Source: Chryseobacterium shigense (lineage in GTDB: Bacteria > Bacteroidota > Bacteroidia > Flavobacteriales > Weeksellaceae). Taken from it: DNA of 64,000 bases. The stretch covers positions 310,001 to 374,000 of the forward strand of contig NZ_JACHLC010000001.1 in assembly GCF_014207845.1 (NCBI RefSeq). Reading direction: 5' to 3'. Under the pieces are notes generated by a model, which worked only from the letters and a program-made list of their open reading frames with translations, made no database searches and was not told where the DNA came from. The translations under genes were made by a program, and so were the position numbers. Every line of letters starts with the position of its first letter. Position 1 is the first letter of the stretch. Shown in pieces: positions 52,893 to 62,153 of the stretch.

Positions 52893-55175
52893 TTATGGGT
52901 TAGAGATAATAAGGGTCGAGGGAATATCAGATAACCACAGGCTTTTGGTGTCGATAAGGTTTTTCCAGCTTTTGCTGCTGACCAGCATCAGATCCTGTGA
53001 ATTCAGGAATTCCTTTTCTATTTTTTTCTCGTTGTATAAAGTGATATGGTTAGGGGCTACCTGCTCAATACTTCTGATAAGTTCCTTTACCTCAATATTG
53101 TTACGGATCTGTCCCGCAGCATCCAGAATAATGATCTGTGAATTGTTATTGTTGATCAGTCTTTTGGCATATTCAAGCAGGTAAAAATCGCTCAGGTTAA
53201 AAATAGGAACAAAAACTCTGTCTGCAGATTTGAAGTCCTTTTCTACCAGAACTCCCACCGGAATATTGGTTTTATCAAGAATCTGAAGGGTGAAATCATC
53301 AAAAGGAGAATTGTTGAAAATATTTCCTTTGCCTTTTACCGTATTCAGAAGCTTTTCCGGGTTAATGATCTTGGTGGTGAATCCTAGCAGTCTTCCAAGC
53401 AAACTTCCTTCGTACATAGATTTTCCCAACATGATGAGAAGTAGATCGTAATTTCCTTTATTTGAAATACCGGCAAGATCATTCTGAATATCTGTAGAAG
53501 CTTTGAAAAGGGTCGTGACTTCCAGTTTCAGGTCGTGAGAAGTTTCAATAACGTTTTTAAATTGTGCATCTTCATATTCATTGATGTCATAGGCATGCAT
53601 TTCATCTACCGGAGCAATATTCATCGCAGTAATGCTTTTATTGCCGTTCATTTTGTTAGTGAAATCATGGGCTAGTTTCAGAAGTGTACTTCCGGATTCA
53701 GGTTTGTCAAAAGAAAGAAGGACCCGGTATTTTGAATCATTATTGTCGTGAACTTCTTCATCGGAACCTTTTTTGGATTTAAAAACAAAATTGATAAAGT
53801 CTAAAGCAGGCCCTGTCATAAAAGTAGTGAACAAAGCCATAATAACCAGCATGGCAAATATTTCCGGACTTAATACTCCCAGATCATATCCGATATTCAG
53901 TACAATAAGTTCCATTAAGCCTCTTGTATTCATCAAAGCGCCAATTGTTAAGCTTTCTTTCCAGTTGATGCCGACGAAGCGTGCAGTAAGGGCACTTCCT
54001 GCAAATTTTCCTGCTACAGCTGTTATTATAATTAAACCTGCGGTCATCCATAAATGCCCGTCATTCAACAGTCCGATCTGTGTACGGAGCCCTGTAAATA
54101 CAAAGAACAGCGGAAGAAGAAGAACCAGGGCCACATCTTCTACTTTATCGATGAAAAGGGTACGAAATTTTGCATTTTCCGGCATGATTGCTCCGGCCAT
54201 AAACGCACCGAATAAAGCATGAATACCAATTACTTCGGTTGCATAGGCGGAAAGAATAAGCGTCAGGAAGAAAATAGCTACCATTGGTTTACTGATGGTA
54301 TTTTTTCCTGCCTGCAAATCCCCGATTCTTTTCAGAAAAGGTCTTACGATTTTGATCATGAAAAATACATAAGCTATTGCCATAATGATCACATAGATAG
54401 AACTTGTGAATGATCCTGCTTTTACAATGGCGATAACCGCTGCAAGGATACACCAGGCTGTGATGTCGTCTGCTGCGGCACATGTAATCACAATTGTTCC
54501 CAGCTTGGTCTTCTGGAGGTTTCTTTCCTGCACAATTCTTGCGAGTACCGGGAATGCCGTAATACTCATTGAAATAGCAATAAACAGGGCAAATGATGTA
54601 AACTGAATACCTTCCGGTGCAAATTCCTGATACACGAAATAAGAAAGTCCTATTCCCAATGCAAAAGGAATAATGATACTGGCATGGCTGATGACCACTG
54701 CATCATGGGCTTTTTTTCTTAAAACACTGAGATCCAGCTCCATTCCTACGATATACATAAAGAGGATAAGACCTATCTGGCTCAGAAACTGTAAGTTACC
54801 CAACGATTCTTTAGGGAAAAGAAAAGCTGAGAATTCAGGGAAATACATGCCTACCAACGATGGACCCAAAACAATCCCGGCAATCATTTCACCAATTACT
54901 GTAGGCTGTTTGATCTTCATACAAACCCATCCGAAAAGCCTCGCAACAAGGATAATGGTGACAATCTGTGCAAGAAGAAGTGCGAGGGGATGATGAAGAT
55001 TTGTTTTAAAGGATTCCTGGAAATTTTCCCATGTGGAACCTGTATTGGTTTTCGTTACAATATTTTCCTTGATTTCCAATGTTTGACCTTCTATGATGAA
55101 GAAGTACATCAGGCAGGAAAAAAAGGCTATGGTTGCTATGTAAAAAATTAAATTTCTGTATTTTCCCCAGTTCAT
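52893..55175 (-). CDS. Kef-type cation:proton antiporter with USP-like C-terminal domain
   Basis: 760 residues. A CPA2-type membrane domain of about twelve helices (about 80-470) includes PTVIGEMIAGIVLGPSLVG, an AADDITAWCILA helix with the two membrane Asp residues expected for cation/proton exchange, and MNTRGLMELIVLNIGYDLGVLSPEIFAMLVIMALFTTFMTGPALD. The last about 280 residues resemble two universal-stress-like domains (YRVLLSFDKPESGSTLLKLA, FVPIFNLSDFYLLEYAKRL), with no TrkA-N motif visible. Na+ or K+ extrusion is likely, but specificity is unclear. It is monocistronic. Confidence 0.9.
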   Translation of the reverse strand: MNWGKYRNLIFYIATIAFFSCLMYFFIIEGQTLEIKENIVTKTNTGSTWENFQESFKTNLHHPLALLLAQIVTIILVARLFGWVCMKIKQPTVIGEMIAGIVLGPSLVGMYFPEFSAFLFPKESLGNLQFLSQIGLILFMYIVGMELDLSVLRKKAHDAVVISHASIIIPFALGIGLSYFVYQEFAPEGIQFTSFALFIAISMSITAFPVLARIVQERNLQKTKLGTIVITCAAADDITAWCILAAVIAIVKAGSFTSSIYVIIMAIAYVFFMIKIVRPFLKRIGDLQAGKNTISKPMVAIFFLTLILSAYATEVIGIHALFGAFMAGAIMPENAKFRTLFIDKVEDVALVLLLPLFFVFTGLRTQIGLLNDGHLWMTAGLIIITAVAGKFAGSALTARFVGINWKESLTIGALMNTRGLMELIVLNIGYDLGVLSPEIFAMLVIMALFTTFMTGPALDFINFVFKSKKGSDEEVHDNNDSKYRVLLSFDKPESGSTLLKLAHDFTNKMNGNKSITAMNIAPVDEMHAYDINEYEDAQFKNVIETSHDLKLEVTTLFKASTDIQNDLAGISNKGNYDLLLIMLGKSMYEGSLLGRLLGFTTKIINPEKLLNTVKGKGNIFNNSPFDDFTLQILDKTNIPVGVLVEKDFKSADRVFVPIFNLSDFYLLEYAKRLINNNNSQIIILDAAGQIRNNIEVKELIRSIEQVAPNHITLYNEKKIEKEFLNSQDLMLVSSKSWKNLIDTKSLWLSDIPSTLIISNP

Positions 55176-55446
55176 GATTCCTAATATTTTAAATGCAAAG
55201 TTGATAAGAATATATGAATGTTAAATACTATTCTTTCTAAAATGTAATAAATGTTCTGAAAAATGTAATAAAAAACTGATGGAAGAATAATCCGGTCCGG
55301 ATTTGAAAATTCCTGCTGCATACAAAACGTTTTTCATGATAAAATCATTTAATCGGCAACAAAAACAGGCTGTATAATTAATGCAAAAAGATCAGGTATA
55401 ATGAAACTGGCACATTCTGCAGTGAAACCGTAAATGTCTGAAAGAT

Positions 55447-56157
55447 TTACTTTCCGAACAGTTCCATTAATGAATGTTTATAAGCTTCTCCAATCTGAAG
55501 CTTTAGAAAATGATCCCCTTCCGCCTGAATGGTAGTAATAATTTCATTGGTTGAAAATATTTTGATAGAAGACAGGGCAATAATTTCCTTTTTGTTTACC
55601 TGTGCGAAGTCTTTTTGGGGAAGCATTTCAAGAAGATTCTTAAAGCTGAGGTTTTTCAGGACAATTGTAGTTCCGTCATTCAGGATAATATCTTTGTCGC
55701 GGCTGTCGATTTCCGATGTTTTAATGTAGGCAATCTGTTCTGTGAAAATCACAGTTCTTCCGATATTGGTGTTCCATTCAATCAGATCCTTTTTATGGGG
55801 AATGTCTACGAGTTCTTTTGCTTTTTCGAAGGCTTGGATGAGTCTTTCCTTTTTGATGGGTTTTCTCACATAATCTACCACATTCAGGTCGAAGGCTTCT
55901 GCTGCATATTCTTTGTAAGCGGTGGTAAAAATGATCTTTTTGGAACCGGAAATAAGTTCTGCCACCTGAAGCCCTGTCATTCCGGGCATTTCGATATCAA
56001 GAATACAGAGATTACAGTCGATATCATCTATTTCATTCAGGAAAACTTTGGGATCATTGAATGCTTTTACCACTTCTACACTGTCAATCTGTTCGCATAG
56101 AAGCTTTAAGTAACTGATTGCCAATAGTTCATCATCAAGAATAACGCATTTTATCAT
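55447..56157 (-). CDS. LytTR-family response regulator
   Basis: 236 residues. The receiver domain (1-120) has the phosphorylation site Asp54 in LCILDIEMPGMTGLQ, the acidic pair DD at 8-9 and the conserved Lys in YVRKPIKKERL. The C-terminal LytTR domain (about 135-236) carries IKTSEIDSRDKDIILNDGTTIVLKNLSFKNLLEMLP and AQVNKKEIIALSSI. It overlaps the kinase gene upstream by 23 bases, so both are translated from one message. Together they probably form a LytS/LytR-like two-component system; the signal is unknown. Confidence 0.93.
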   Translation of the reverse strand: MIKCVILDDELLAISYLKLLCEQIDSVEVVKAFNDPKVFLNEIDDIDCNLCILDIEMPGMTGLQVAELISGSKKIIFTTAYKEYAAEAFDLNVVDYVRKPIKKERLIQAFEKAKELVDIPHKKDLIEWNTNIGRTVIFTEQIAYIKTSEIDSRDKDIILNDGTTIVLKNLSFKNLLEMLPQKDFAQVNKKEIIALSSIKIFSTNEIITTIQAEGDHFLKLQIGEAYKHSLMELFGK

Positions 56158-56905
56158 AGAATTCTCCTAAATTGATTTTTAATTCTGCTGTGAAAATACC
56201 GTTTTTAGAGCTTTTTTCAAGCTGATAATGATTGCTGTAGATCATCTTAAGCCTTTGATCCAAAGATTGGCTCCCGAAACCGCTGTTTTCCTTTTCAAGA
56301 ATATTTTTTAATGATGCCTTGTTGCTGACTTTCATGATGAATATTCCGTTTTCAAGCTCCATATGGATTGAGATGAAAGAATCCTGTGCCAGAAAATCGG
56401 TATGTTTAAAGGCATTTTCAATAAGGTCAACAGAAATCAGTGGGGCAAAGACTTTTTCTTCATACACTGCGTCAGATTTATTGATCCTTGATTTAATCCT
56501 GAAATCAAAAAGAGGGTTGATCTTTATTTTATTAATTTCTATTAGGCTTAAAGCGAAATTCAGTTCTTCTTTCGGGCTTACGAATTTATTGTTGCTTTCA
56601 TACAGGATATAATCCAGAACATTTGCAAGTTTATCCAGGGACATATAAGTCTGGTAAGCATGAGACTGTACGGAGTTCAGTATATTTTTAAAAAGGTGGG
56701 GATTCAGTTTTGTACCGATATGTTCCAGCTGAACTTCATTCAGTTTCTGTTCGATGATTTTATTTGCTTCGGAAAGTCTGGTATTTCTCTGCCTGATCCT
56801 GCTGTTCTGGCTGAACAGGTAAATGCTGACCGTAAGCAGAAAGAAAATAGCAAAAACTCCAATAAAGATCAGGTAATCGTGGATCATGTAGTAATTGCCT
56901 CCCAT
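56135..56905 (-). CDS. LytS-type sensor histidine kinase
   Basis: 256 residues. One N-terminal membrane helix (YLIFIGVFAIFFLLTVSIYLF) is followed by a coiled coil and a His_kinase-type domain with LEHIGTKLNPHLFKNILNSVQSHAYQTYMSL, where His69 is the likely phosphorylation site, and an ATP-binding region with VDLIENAFKHTDF and NSGFGSQSLDQRLKMIY. The extracytoplasmic part is almost absent, so the stimulus is probably perceived in the membrane or through a partner. It is the first gene of a two-gene operon, overlapping the regulator by 23 bases. Confidence 0.92.
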   Translation of the reverse strand: MGGNYYMIHDYLIFIGVFAIFFLLTVSIYLFSQNSRIRQRNTRLSEANKIIEQKLNEVQLEHIGTKLNPHLFKNILNSVQSHAYQTYMSLDKLANVLDYILYESNNKFVSPKEELNFALSLIEINKIKINPLFDFRIKSRINKSDAVYEEKVFAPLISVDLIENAFKHTDFLAQDSFISIHMELENGIFIMKVSNKASLKNILEKENSGFGSQSLDQRLKMIYSNHYQLEKSSKNGIFTAELKINLGEFYDKMRYS

Positions 56906-56956
56906 AAAAATAGCTTTTAATGATCTTTATATAAATTTAGCAAAAGATCTCCAGGA

Positions 56957-57328
56957 TCATTTAAGTTTTTTAATACTGTTTAAAGTTGCTGTTTCCTCAC
57001 ATTTCTCAAAGGTGATCTCGTAAGAAGGATTCTTCTCAGGATAGGTCAGAACATAGTCAGGACAAGGTTTTTTCTGTGCATGACTTTTATCGAAATCTAC
57101 TTTTCCTTTGGTAATGATACTGTCTTTTACAAACTTTTCATCAATCTTATAAGTACTTATTCCGTTTTTGAAGTCTTCCGAATATTTGAATTCTTTAGAC
57201 AGGGTTTCGGCTATTACACGGCTGTTGGGAAGATATCCGCTGCAGCTTGCCCCTTTTTTGTTTAAGATAAAAAATACGAGGAGGAGTCCCGGAACAAGGC
57301 CTATTAAATAGAATTTAAGTTTTTTCAT
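56957..57328 (-). CDS. Membrane-anchored hypothetical protein (DUF4258-like)
   Basis: 123 residues. The N-terminus is a membrane helix (KLKFYLIGLVPGLLLVFFIL); the body carries Cys and Lys-rich text (ASCSGYLPNSRVIAETLSKEFKYSEDFK) and ends in a basic tail. I recall similar flavobacterial proteins as DUF4258 members, placed behind alanine dehydrogenase. Its first base is the last base of the ald stop codon, so the two are translationally coupled. Function is unknown; the ald partnership may be only positional. Confidence 0.65.
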   Translation of the reverse strand: MKKLKFYLIGLVPGLLLVFFILNKKGASCSGYLPNSRVIAETLSKEFKYSEDFKNGISTYKIDEKFVKDSIITKGKVDFDKSHAQKKPCPDYVLTYPEKNPSYEITFEKCEETATLNSIKKLK

Positions 57329-58521
57329 TAGAAAATTAAAAGATTGATATCGTGGTAAGTAAGTCCGAAACGGTCACAGATCACTTTTTTAGTATGCCTT
57401 CCTTTGTACATATATAAACTCTGTTTCATTTCATTTTTGCGGATCAGCATATTTTCAAAGCCGCCTTCTTCATCGTAATTCAGGATATAGGACAGGAAGA
57501 AATTGGAAATGGCTTTTGTTGTGGTTCTTGGCATTCTTGACGTAAGGTTGGGAAGTCCGCAGTGGATCACGCCATGTTTGATAACATACGGGTTATCCAT
57601 GGTTGTAAGTTCGGAGGTTTCAATGACCTTGCCGTTGTCTATCGTAATATCAATGATGACACTGCCTTTTTTCATTTTCGAAACCATTTCTTCGGTAACA
57701 ATCGGGGTCATATTCAATCTTGGAAGCGCACCTATCACAACATCTGCACGCCTTAATGCTTTGCTTAATTCTTTAGGATCGATAATGGAAGTAGGAACAC
57801 GGCTGTCTACAAGGGTATGAAGCCTTCTCAGCTTTGAAAGTGAATTATCGAAAACCCTCACGCTGGCTCCAAGTCCGATGGCTGCTTTTGTGGCAAATTC
57901 TCCCACGATTCCCGCTCCTAAAATAACAACTTCCGCAGGTCTGACTCCTGTAATGCCGCCCAGCATCAAACCGTTTGATAAAGCAAGAAGTTCTGATGCA
58001 TATAAAATAGAAACGGTACCTGCAATTTCACCTATCAATCTTACCAGAGCAAGCTGCTTGTATTCATCCACGATAAATTCAAAAGCGATGGCATTGATCT
58101 TTCTTTCGGCGAGCTTCAGGAAATAATCTTTGTCTCTCAGGTTGATCTGAAGTGCTGAAACCAGGTAAGTATTAGGTTTCATGTACTCAATTTCTTCTTC
58201 TGTGGGAGGGTTGACCTTTAAGATAAGATCCTGTCCGAAAGCCTCTTTGGGATCATTGGTGATCTTTGCCCCGGATTCGGAGTACTGAAGATCTGTAAAA
58301 AAAGAACCTTCTCCGGCCCCTGCTTCTATGATAAGCTCATGGCCATGTTCTACCAGTACCTGTACTGCATCCGGAGTAATGCATGTTCTCCTTTCGTTAA
58401 GACAGGTTTCCTTTGGAATTCCAATACTGAACTGTTTTCCTTTCTTGATCACTTCCAATTTTTCTTCCTTCGGCATCAATTCTTCTTCAGTGAAAGGAGT
58501 AAAAATATTTGTAGTACTCAT
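57328..58521 (-). CDS. ald: Alanine dehydrogenase
   Basis: 397 residues. The enzyme interconverts L-alanine and pyruvate plus ammonia with NAD+. The start EKLEVIKKGKQFSIGIPKETCLNERRTCITPDAVQVLVEHGHELIIEAGAGEGSFF is the AlaDh/PNT N-domain; the Rossmann loop is VVILGAGIVGEFATKAAIGLGASV. Conserved ligand residues in RRTCITP (catalytic-type Arg) and the His region of HGVIHCGLPN are present. A TATCTTTG box at 58574-58581 lies 53 bases upstream. It is co-transcribed with the DUF4258-like gene downstream, with tsaE 68 bases upstream. Confidence 0.93.
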   Translation of the reverse strand: MSTTNIFTPFTEEELMPKEEKLEVIKKGKQFSIGIPKETCLNERRTCITPDAVQVLVEHGHELIIEAGAGEGSFFTDLQYSESGAKITNDPKEAFGQDLILKVNPPTEEEIEYMKPNTYLVSALQINLRDKDYFLKLAERKINAIAFEFIVDEYKQLALVRLIGEIAGTVSILYASELLALSNGLMLGGITGVRPAEVVILGAGIVGEFATKAAIGLGASVRVFDNSLSKLRRLHTLVDSRVPTSIIDPKELSKALRRADVVIGALPRLNMTPIVTEEMVSKMKKGSVIIDITIDNGKVIETSELTTMDNPYVIKHGVIHCGLPNLTSRMPRTTTKAISNFFLSYILNYDEEGGFENMLIRKNEMKQSLYMYKGRHTKKVICDRFGLTYHDINLLIF

Positions 58522-58573
58522 TCTTTAATTAAATTAGGTCTTACAGGTGGTTATTTTACTATGAATTAATAAG

Positions 58574-58581
58574 CAAAGATA
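58574..58581 (-). promoter_or_regulatory. -7 promoter element of ald
   Basis: TATCTTTG on the minus strand fits TAnnTTTG. No good TTTG box was found at the usual distance, and the site lies just beyond the tsaE stop, so it is tentative. Confidence 0.4.
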
Positions 58582-58589
58582 CATAATAT

Positions 58590-58997
58590 TTACTCGAATG
58601 ACACTTCTCTTTCATCTCCTGTATTCACGATGCTCATTGTGTGGTAGTTAAGCCCGTAGAGCTCTTCCTCATACACTTCCGGCCATTCTATGATGCATAA
58701 AAAAGCATTATCGAGGTATTCTTCGATGCCAATGTCATATACTTCTTCAATATTTTTTAGGCGGTAGAGGTCAAAATGATAGATTTTTCCCTTCGGTGTA
58801 TTGTATTCGTTCACAATAGAGTAAGTAGGTGAGTTCACTTCATCATCACTTCCGAGATTTTTAAGGAGAAACTGCGTGAAAGTGGTTTTCCCTGCACCAA
58901 GGTTTCCTTTTAAAAGAAGGATATTATGTTTTAAGCCCGGAAGTATGTTATTGACAATTTCCTGCCAGTCTTCAATCCTGTTAATAATGAATTGCAT
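58590..58997 (-). CDS. tsaE: tRNA threonylcarbamoyladenosine biosynthesis ATPase TsaE
   Basis: 135 residues, the normal length of TsaE, the ATPase that drives t6A modification of tRNA at position 37 together with TsaB and TsaD. The P-loop KGNLGAGKTTF (30-40), FLLKNLGSDDEVNSPTYSIVNEY and the DLYRL / FLCIIEWPE strings are typical of the family. It is divergent from dnaG, with 102 bases between the starts; the minus strand carries a TATTTTTG box near 59010-59020. Single gene. Confidence 0.93.
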   Translation of the reverse strand: MQFIINRIEDWQEIVNNILPGLKHNILLLKGNLGAGKTTFTQFLLKNLGSDDEVNSPTYSIVNEYNTPKGKIYHFDLYRLKNIEEVYDIGIEEYLDNAFLCIIEWPEVYEEELYGLNYHTMSIVNTGDEREVSFE

Positions 58998-59099
58998 AAA
59001 AGTAATTTGTGCAAAAATAGTAATAAAAATACTTGAAATATATAAGTAAACATTATATGATTGTAGTTTTTAAAGTTTGAAATTTCTTATTTTTACATC

Positions 59100-61082
59100 A
59101 TGATTTCCAAGCAGACCATAGATAAGATTTTCTCAACGATACGGGTAGAAGAAATTGTAGGAGAGTACGTTCAGCTTAAAAGAGCAGGGTCTAATTTCAA
59201 AGGGCTCAGTCCTTTTCATGAAGAAAAATCTCCGAGTTTTGTCGTTTCACCAAGCAAGCAGATCTGGAAAGATTTCTCAACAGGAAAAGGAGGTACCGCC
59301 ATTTCTTTTTTAATGGAGATCGAAAATTTTACTTATCCGGAAGCCCTTCGTCATGCTGCCAAAAAATACGGAATCGAGATTGAAGAAGATCAGCGTGAAT
59401 TTTCTGAAGAAGCAAAACATGCCCAGACCGAAAAAGACCAGCTGTATAAAATTCATGAGGTTGCCAACTCTTATTATCAGGATATTCTTTGGGATTCGGA
59501 AGAGGGGAAAAGCATTGGTCTGGCTTATTTCCGGGAACGTGAGCTTAAGGATGATATCATAAAGAAATTCCAGCTGGGATATTCGGCGGAAAAGAAAAAT
59601 GCCTTTACTGTTTATGCCGAAGAAAAAGGATATTCCAAGGAAATTCTTGAAAAATCCGGCCTTTCCATATTCCCTGAAAATACACCCGCCGGTATAGACC
59701 GTTTCCGTGAAAGGGTTATTTTCCCGATCCACAGTTTTTCAGGAAGGGTTTTGGGTTTCGGGGCCAGGATTCTTAAAAATAATGTAAAGACCGCCAAATA
59801 CCTGAACTCTCCGGAAACGGAAATTTATCATAAATCTAATGTACTTTACGGTTTAAACCAGAGTAAGCAGGCCATTTCCAGAAAAAATATCTGTCTTCTT
59901 GTGGAAGGTTATATGGATGTTATAGCACTTCATATGGCCGGAATCGAAAATGTGGTAGCCAGTTCCGGAACATCCTTGACAACAGAGCAGATCAAATTGA
60001 TCAAAAGACTTACAGAAAATGTAACGATTCTTTTCGATGGTGATAATGCAGGAATCAAAGCCAGTTTCAGAAGTATCGACATGCTTCTGACCGAAGGAAT
60101 GAATATCCGTGTCCTGCTGTTTCCTGATGGTGACGACCCGGATTCCTTTTCCAGGAAACATCCGCAGGAATATGTTGAAAAATTCATTGAAAATGAGGCA
60201 AAAGATTTCATTGATTTTAAGGCTGAAATTCTTTTAAGGGAAGTTGGAAACGACCCGATTAAAAAAGCTGAAGCCATCCGGGATATTGTAAAATCCGTAG
60301 GTTTTGTTCAGAATGCCTTGAAGAGGGAAGTTTACCTGAAAGAGGTTTCCAATAAATTCGGCTTATCCGAGCAGAGTCTTTTCAATGAGCTTGATGTTCA
60401 GAAGCAGATCACACAGAATCAGCATCAACATGTTCAGCAGCAGAAAGAAAAAGTTCAGCCAAAACTTGAAATCGTACCGTTAGATGAGGAGAAAGAAGAT
60501 CCTTACCTGTATGATGTGCTGTTCATGGAGAGCAAACTTGTGGATCATATGCTGATGTTTGGAGATATCGTGCTGAAAAGAACAAATGAAAAGAACGAAG
60601 AATACCAGATCACAGTTATTGAAGAAATCCTGCTGCATTTTGAAGAAGAGCAGTACAGCTTTTTGGTAAAAGGCAATGAGATTATCATTAACCAGGTGAA
60701 AGAAGGCATTCAAAAAGAAGAGCTGAGAAGCGGGAATTTCTTTGTGACTTTTATGGATGAAGAGATCAGTTCGAAGGTTGTAGATGCTTTAATGCCTCTG
60801 GACGAACTGGAAAACTGGGGTTCCCGAAATATTTATCCTCCCAATTACGGCGATAAAATAGCAGAACAGGTACAGGGTGACGTACTTTTGCATAAATACA
60901 GATATATTGATTACCTGATTAAGGAAACAGCAAGACAGCTGGATCAATACAGTGGCACTGATGAGGTAAAATATTATGAACTGATCAAAAAGATCACCCT
61001 ATTGAAACAGGCTTCCATCAGACTGAGCGATATTATTGAATATTCACCGATCAAAGGGATCTATATCGACAGGAAAAGATAA
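59100..61082 (+). CDS. dnaG: DNA primase DnaG without zinc-binding cysteines
   Basis: 660 residues. It makes RNA primers for replication. The N-terminal CHC2-type domain (1-100) reads VQLKRAGSNFKGLSPFHEEKSPSFVVSPSKQIWKDFSTGKGGTAISF: the His at 40 is kept, but the three zinc cysteines of standard primases are Ser37, Asp58 and Thr61. The catalytic TOPRIM core has VEGYMDVIALHMAG and TILFDGDNAGIKA with the acidic metal ligands. The C-terminal helicase-binding domain is normal in length. A zinc-free form is also what I recall from other Flavobacteriia. Confidence 0.95.
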   Translation: MISKQTIDKIFSTIRVEEIVGEYVQLKRAGSNFKGLSPFHEEKSPSFVVSPSKQIWKDFSTGKGGTAISFLMEIENFTYPEALRHAAKKYGIEIEEDQREFSEEAKHAQTEKDQLYKIHEVANSYYQDILWDSEEGKSIGLAYFRERELKDDIIKKFQLGYSAEKKNAFTVYAEEKGYSKEILEKSGLSIFPENTPAGIDRFRERVIFPIHSFSGRVLGFGARILKNNVKTAKYLNSPETEIYHKSNVLYGLNQSKQAISRKNICLLVEGYMDVIALHMAGIENVVASSGTSLTTEQIKLIKRLTENVTILFDGDNAGIKASFRSIDMLLTEGMNIRVLLFPDGDDPDSFSRKHPQEYVEKFIENEAKDFIDFKAEILLREVGNDPIKKAEAIRDIVKSVGFVQNALKREVYLKEVSNKFGLSEQSLFNELDVQKQITQNQHQHVQQQKEKVQPKLEIVPLDEEKEDPYLYDVLFMESKLVDHMLMFGDIVLKRTNEKNEEYQITVIEEILLHFEEEQYSFLVKGNEIIINQVKEGIQKEELRSGNFFVTFMDEEISSKVVDALMPLDELENWGSRNIYPPNYGDKIAEQVQGDVLLHKYRYIDYLIKETARQLDQYSGTDEVKYYELIKKITLLKQASIRLSDIIEYSPIKGIYIDRKR

Positions 61083-61204
61083 GTTTGCAGACATACGGCT
61101 GATCATCAGGCAGGTATTCTGTGACAAAAAGTCCTATAAAATTTTAGGAATAAAAGTTGTAATTTAAACTTCGAAAAAAATATTTAATAATACATAATAG
61201 AAAT

Positions 61205-61891
61205 ATGGACATTAAAAAAGACTTCAGAGATTTCTCTGTAAAACATTTAGGAAACAGCGGTCTGGCTACCGATCAGTATATGGGAATGTACGGCCCAACA
61301 AACCTTACACCATATATCATGGAAGAAAGAAGATTGAACGTTGCACAGATGGACGTATTTTCACGTCTGATGATGGACAGGATTATCTTCTTAGGAACAG
61401 GAATCGACGATCAGGTTGCCAATATCGTAACAGCACAGCTTTTATTCCTGGAAAGTGCTGATCCTTCTAAAGATATCCAGATCTACATCAACTCTCCAGG
61501 AGGTAGCGTTTATGCAGGCTTAGGGATCTATGACACTATGCAGATCATCAAGCCGGACGTAGCAACCATTTGTACTGGTATTGCAGCTTCAATGGGAGCA
61601 GTTCTACTGGTAGCAGGAGAAAAAGGAAAACGTTCTGCACTTAAGCATTCAAGAGTAATGATTCACCAGCCTTCAGGAGGTGCTCAAGGGGTTGCTTCTG
61701 ATATGGAGATCAACCTGAGAGAGATGTTAAAGCTTAAAAAAGAGCTGTATGACATTATTGCCCAGCATTCAGGCCAAACCTACGACTGGGTTGAGAAAGC
61801 TTCAGACAGAGATTACTGGATGACTTCTGAAGAAGCAAAAGGCTACGGAATGGTAGACGAAGTTTTACAGAGATCCACAGAGAAAAAATAA
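61205..61891 (+). CDS. clpP: ATP-dependent Clp protease proteolytic subunit
   Basis: 228 residues. ClpP forms double heptamers that degrade unfolded proteins with ClpX or ClpA/C. The catalytic Ser is in GIAASMGAVLL (about 127), His in HSRVMIHQPSGGAQG (about 152), and the third residue in a later helix (DRDYWMTSEEAKGYGMVDEVL). The N-terminal 25 residues are longer than the E. coli form and probably processed. It is monocistronic, between dnaG and a terminator; no clpX follows. Confidence 0.96.
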   Translation: MDIKKDFRDFSVKHLGNSGLATDQYMGMYGPTNLTPYIMEERRLNVAQMDVFSRLMMDRIIFLGTGIDDQVANIVTAQLLFLESADPSKDIQIYINSPGGSVYAGLGIYDTMQIIKPDVATICTGIAASMGAVLLVAGEKGKRSALKHSRVMIHQPSGGAQGVASDMEINLREMLKLKKELYDIIAQHSGQTYDWVEKASDRDYWMTSEEAKGYGMVDEVLQRSTEKK

Positions 61892-61910
61892 TTTCATTTT
61901 GGAATATTGA

Positions 61911-61938
61911 AAAACGCACCGGTAAGGTGCGTTTTTTT
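61911..61938 (+). terminator. Intrinsic terminator after clpP
   Basis: AAACGCACC / GGTGCGTTT stem with a 5-base loop followed by T residues. Confidence 0.88.
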
Positions 61939-62034
61939 ATTTTAACCACAAAAGAAACAAAAATTCTGAAAAAAAGAAAGTTGCTTAAGCTTAATGAAAA
62001 CCTTAATCGATATTCAATAATTAGATTGTTAGAG

Positions 62035-62066
62035 AAACCGGCGGCCTCGAAGAGGCCGCCGGTTTT
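62035..62066. repeat. 14-bp GC-rich palindrome
   Basis: AAACCGGCGGCCTC / GAGGCCGCCGGTTT with a GAA loop, far richer in GC than its surroundings. T-tails are weak on both strands, so it reads as a scattered palindrome; a tpiA terminator role is not excluded. Confidence 0.7.
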
Positions 62067-62096
62067 GATTGTATATTGTTTGCTAAATTCAATAAG

Positions 62097-62151
62097 AATG
62101 GGCTTTAGCCCATTTACTGAAAATAATATTCCCCCATTGGCTTTAGCCGAA
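62097..62151. repeat. GGCTTTAGCC-type REP-like palindromes
   Basis: Two palindromes with the same heart, AATGGGCTTTAGCCCATT (62097-62114) and TTGGCTTTAGCCGAA (62137-62151), 22 bases apart, between clpP and tpiA. GGCTTTAGCC cores recur in my memory of flavobacterial genomes as dispersed REP-like repeats. The second ends three bases before the tpiA stop codon. Confidence 0.65.
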
Positions 62152-62153
62152 AT

